Shown here: piece by piece, positions 63,801-64,000 of the stretch
Position numbering within the stretch: position 1 is the first letter of the stretch
How the letters are laid out: every line of letters begins with the position of its first letter
DNA from: Agrobacterium rosae
GTDB taxonomy: Bacteria > Pseudomonadota > Alphaproteobacteria > Rhizobiales > Rhizobiaceae
Direction of reading: 5' to 3'
Assembly (NCBI RefSeq): GCF_002915175.1
Contig: NZ_NXEJ01000006.1
Span: 8,626 to 72,625, forward strand
DNA length: 64,000 nt
Notes under the pieces: model-generated
What the model was told of the DNA's origin: nothing
What the model saw: only the letters and a program-made list of their open reading frames with translations
Database searches by the model: none
Translations under genes and position numbers: made by a program

Positions 63801-63994
63801 ACGGTTTCGACGACAAAAAGCAGGTTCAGTTCCGGATCTTGTGATAGTTGTCCGGCTGCGGCGGGAAGATAGCCTTTGCCAGCAGGCACAGGTCGTTTTA
63901 CTAGCTTGCCCGGCTGGCCGGATGCCATCGAAATCAGTGTGCGTGTCGTGACCGGAGTGATGCCGAGACCGGCGAAACCCTGGGACGCCACCAA
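60854..63994 (-). CDS. pdhS1: PdhS1/CbrA-like PAS sensor histidine kinase (5' end may lie outside window)
   Basis: At least 1,046 residues; the first Met in view is at 63994 and the true start may lie beyond the window. About 550 residues of acidic, Glu/Pro/Thr-rich low-complexity sequence with an embedded PAS-like part (KIDAAGRFSSISHEFAEAVG) precede two more PAS domains. Then come the H-box (FLARVSHEIRTPLNAIIGFG), N-box (LSNAIKFTPSGGQIV), G1 (IRDTGIGMN) and G2 (GTGLGLPLTKAMV). This matches PdhS/CbrA kinases that control DivK and cell-cycle polarity in rhizobia. No membrane helix is seen. Confidence 0.88.
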   Translation of the reverse strand: MVASQGFAGLGITPVTTRTLISMASGQPGKLVKRPVPAGKGYLPAAAGQLSQDPELNLLFVVETVIGTLDPSAEFTQAKAEPQPEVSPPVAVAKDDHVETARHEFAPVLEAIADIEEIPEPPDASEDTDIVAETATTADVQPEEDNEPVSADNQDEIVLDEPQPQQAEIEPELPLTEQHSAIEVEQVEQVEQVEQAIIPAGEDKPFVFDPHRRASRFVWKIDAAGRFSSISHEFAEAVGPKAANVEGMSFTDLAALFSLDPDGKITELLNKRDTWSGKTIHWPVEGTSLTVPIDLAALPTYTRAREFDGFRGFGIVRIADAVEDPNAVGLSLTGETQPSAPSQSETAEETHVDEDTLFSLPDPDEETDISSSSIPDAVNENVADGDRPEDDTRTYVPPESEVPALKITETPSRRHSDKVVQLEERRSKNRDQLSATEQAAFDEIARTLKPVITDEEHVADTLEAADIAPPLDDVPTEENVSPSEEAVSLETAPAVSITQDDDDFADYTRGDAAVSFVAPQNPVRIADAESSVEAGPDAPLRPHAALNAETVDQMPIALLIHNGDRLIHANPEFLRLTGYATVDELVEVGGLDALLQRDELDAVSERSGGMVAVSADNDLIPVKARLQSVRWDETSVLMLSIIPTEEKSTSHLAANENMHVDPVETETDRELTGLKGQVEELHSILETATDGVVLLGEDGTIRSLNRSASALFNYDNDEISSKPFVTLFAHESQRAVLDYLSGLANNGVASVLNDGREVIGREASGGFLPLFMTIGKLKSSNGYCAVIRDITQWKRTEEDLRNAKRAAETANAHKTDFLARVSHEIRTPLNAIIGFGDIMATERFGPIGHSRYIEYSNDIVRSGRHVLDIVNDLLDISKIEAGQMDVDFKAVALNDTIAEAVSIVQPQANNQRVIVRTALSQSVPQIVADLRSIKQIMLNILSNAIKFTPSGGQIVVSTAYEANGSVVLRIRDTGIGMNRSELEQAMKPFRQVSSSSNRVRGDGTGLGLPLTKAMVDANRANFSITSAPNEGTLVEISFPSQRVLAN
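63411..63446. repeat. Four tandem copies of a 9-base repeat inside the kinase gene
   Basis: The unit TGCTCAACC is repeated four times perfectly in frame, encoding a Glu-Gln-Val motif (VEQ repeated) on the minus strand. Such repeats change copy number easily by slippage and alter linker length without shifting the frame. Confidence 0.85.
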
Positions 63995-64000
63995 AATCTT

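Overview
This window is chromosomal DNA from a member of the Rhizobiaceae, most like Agrobacterium/Rhizobium. The evidence is the alphaproteobacterial housekeeping block murA-DUF2948-hisD-UPF0262-phosphatase-infA-maf-yacG, a rhizobial flagellar operon containing motE, an agl alpha-glucoside operon followed by edd-pgl-zwf, and a PdhS/CbrA-type histidine kinase. These calls rest on reading the translated sequence; no database search was possible.

Bases 1 to about 9,520 are an accessory region. It holds the 5' part of a type VI secretion spike gene (vgrG), a divergent gene for a protein with AP2-like repeats, a histidine phosphatase, a Phd/PIN toxin-antitoxin pair with a visible double-palindrome operator, and a divergent pair made of an ADP-ribosyltransferase-like protein and a P-loop kinase around an inverted repeat. 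It continues with an IS3 transposase fragment, a frameshifted serine recombinase, and a decayed prophage lysis module (truncated lysozyme, nested Rz/Rz1 spanins, truncated membrane protein). The region stops at the 3' end of a tRNA-Thr(GGU) gene, a typical integration point.

From about 9,600 to 15,700 lies conserved core: cell-wall, histidine, translation-initiation and Maf/YacG genes. From 15,723 to 29,286 lies a partial flagellar cluster: a six-repeat DUF1217 protein, a plus-strand flhA-fliR operon with four small genes, and a convergent minus-strand operon flgB-flgC-fliE-flgG-flgA-flgI-motE-flgH-fliL-fliP. The usual rhizobial neighbours (fliI and flgF next to flgB; flgD and fliQ before flhA; motor, switch, hook and flagellin genes) are absent here, so the cluster appears split or rearranged.

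From 29,489 to 44,825 come a Wzz/GumC-like chain-length protein, folD, the aglR/aglEFGAK system with LacI-type operators, a PilZ-like protein, and edd, pgl and zwf. Together these import and hydrolyse alpha-glucosides and feed glucose into the Entner-Doudoroff pathway. From 44,981 to 56,920 come puuB-puuA (gamma-glutamylated putrescine use), an HI0933-type flavoprotein, aceA with a divergent ScfR/RamB-type regulator, and a potFGHI putrescine transporter. The window ends with a GSCFA/SGNH-like pair, an orphan iron-type ABC permease, and a PdhS1-like histidine kinase that may continue past the window edge.
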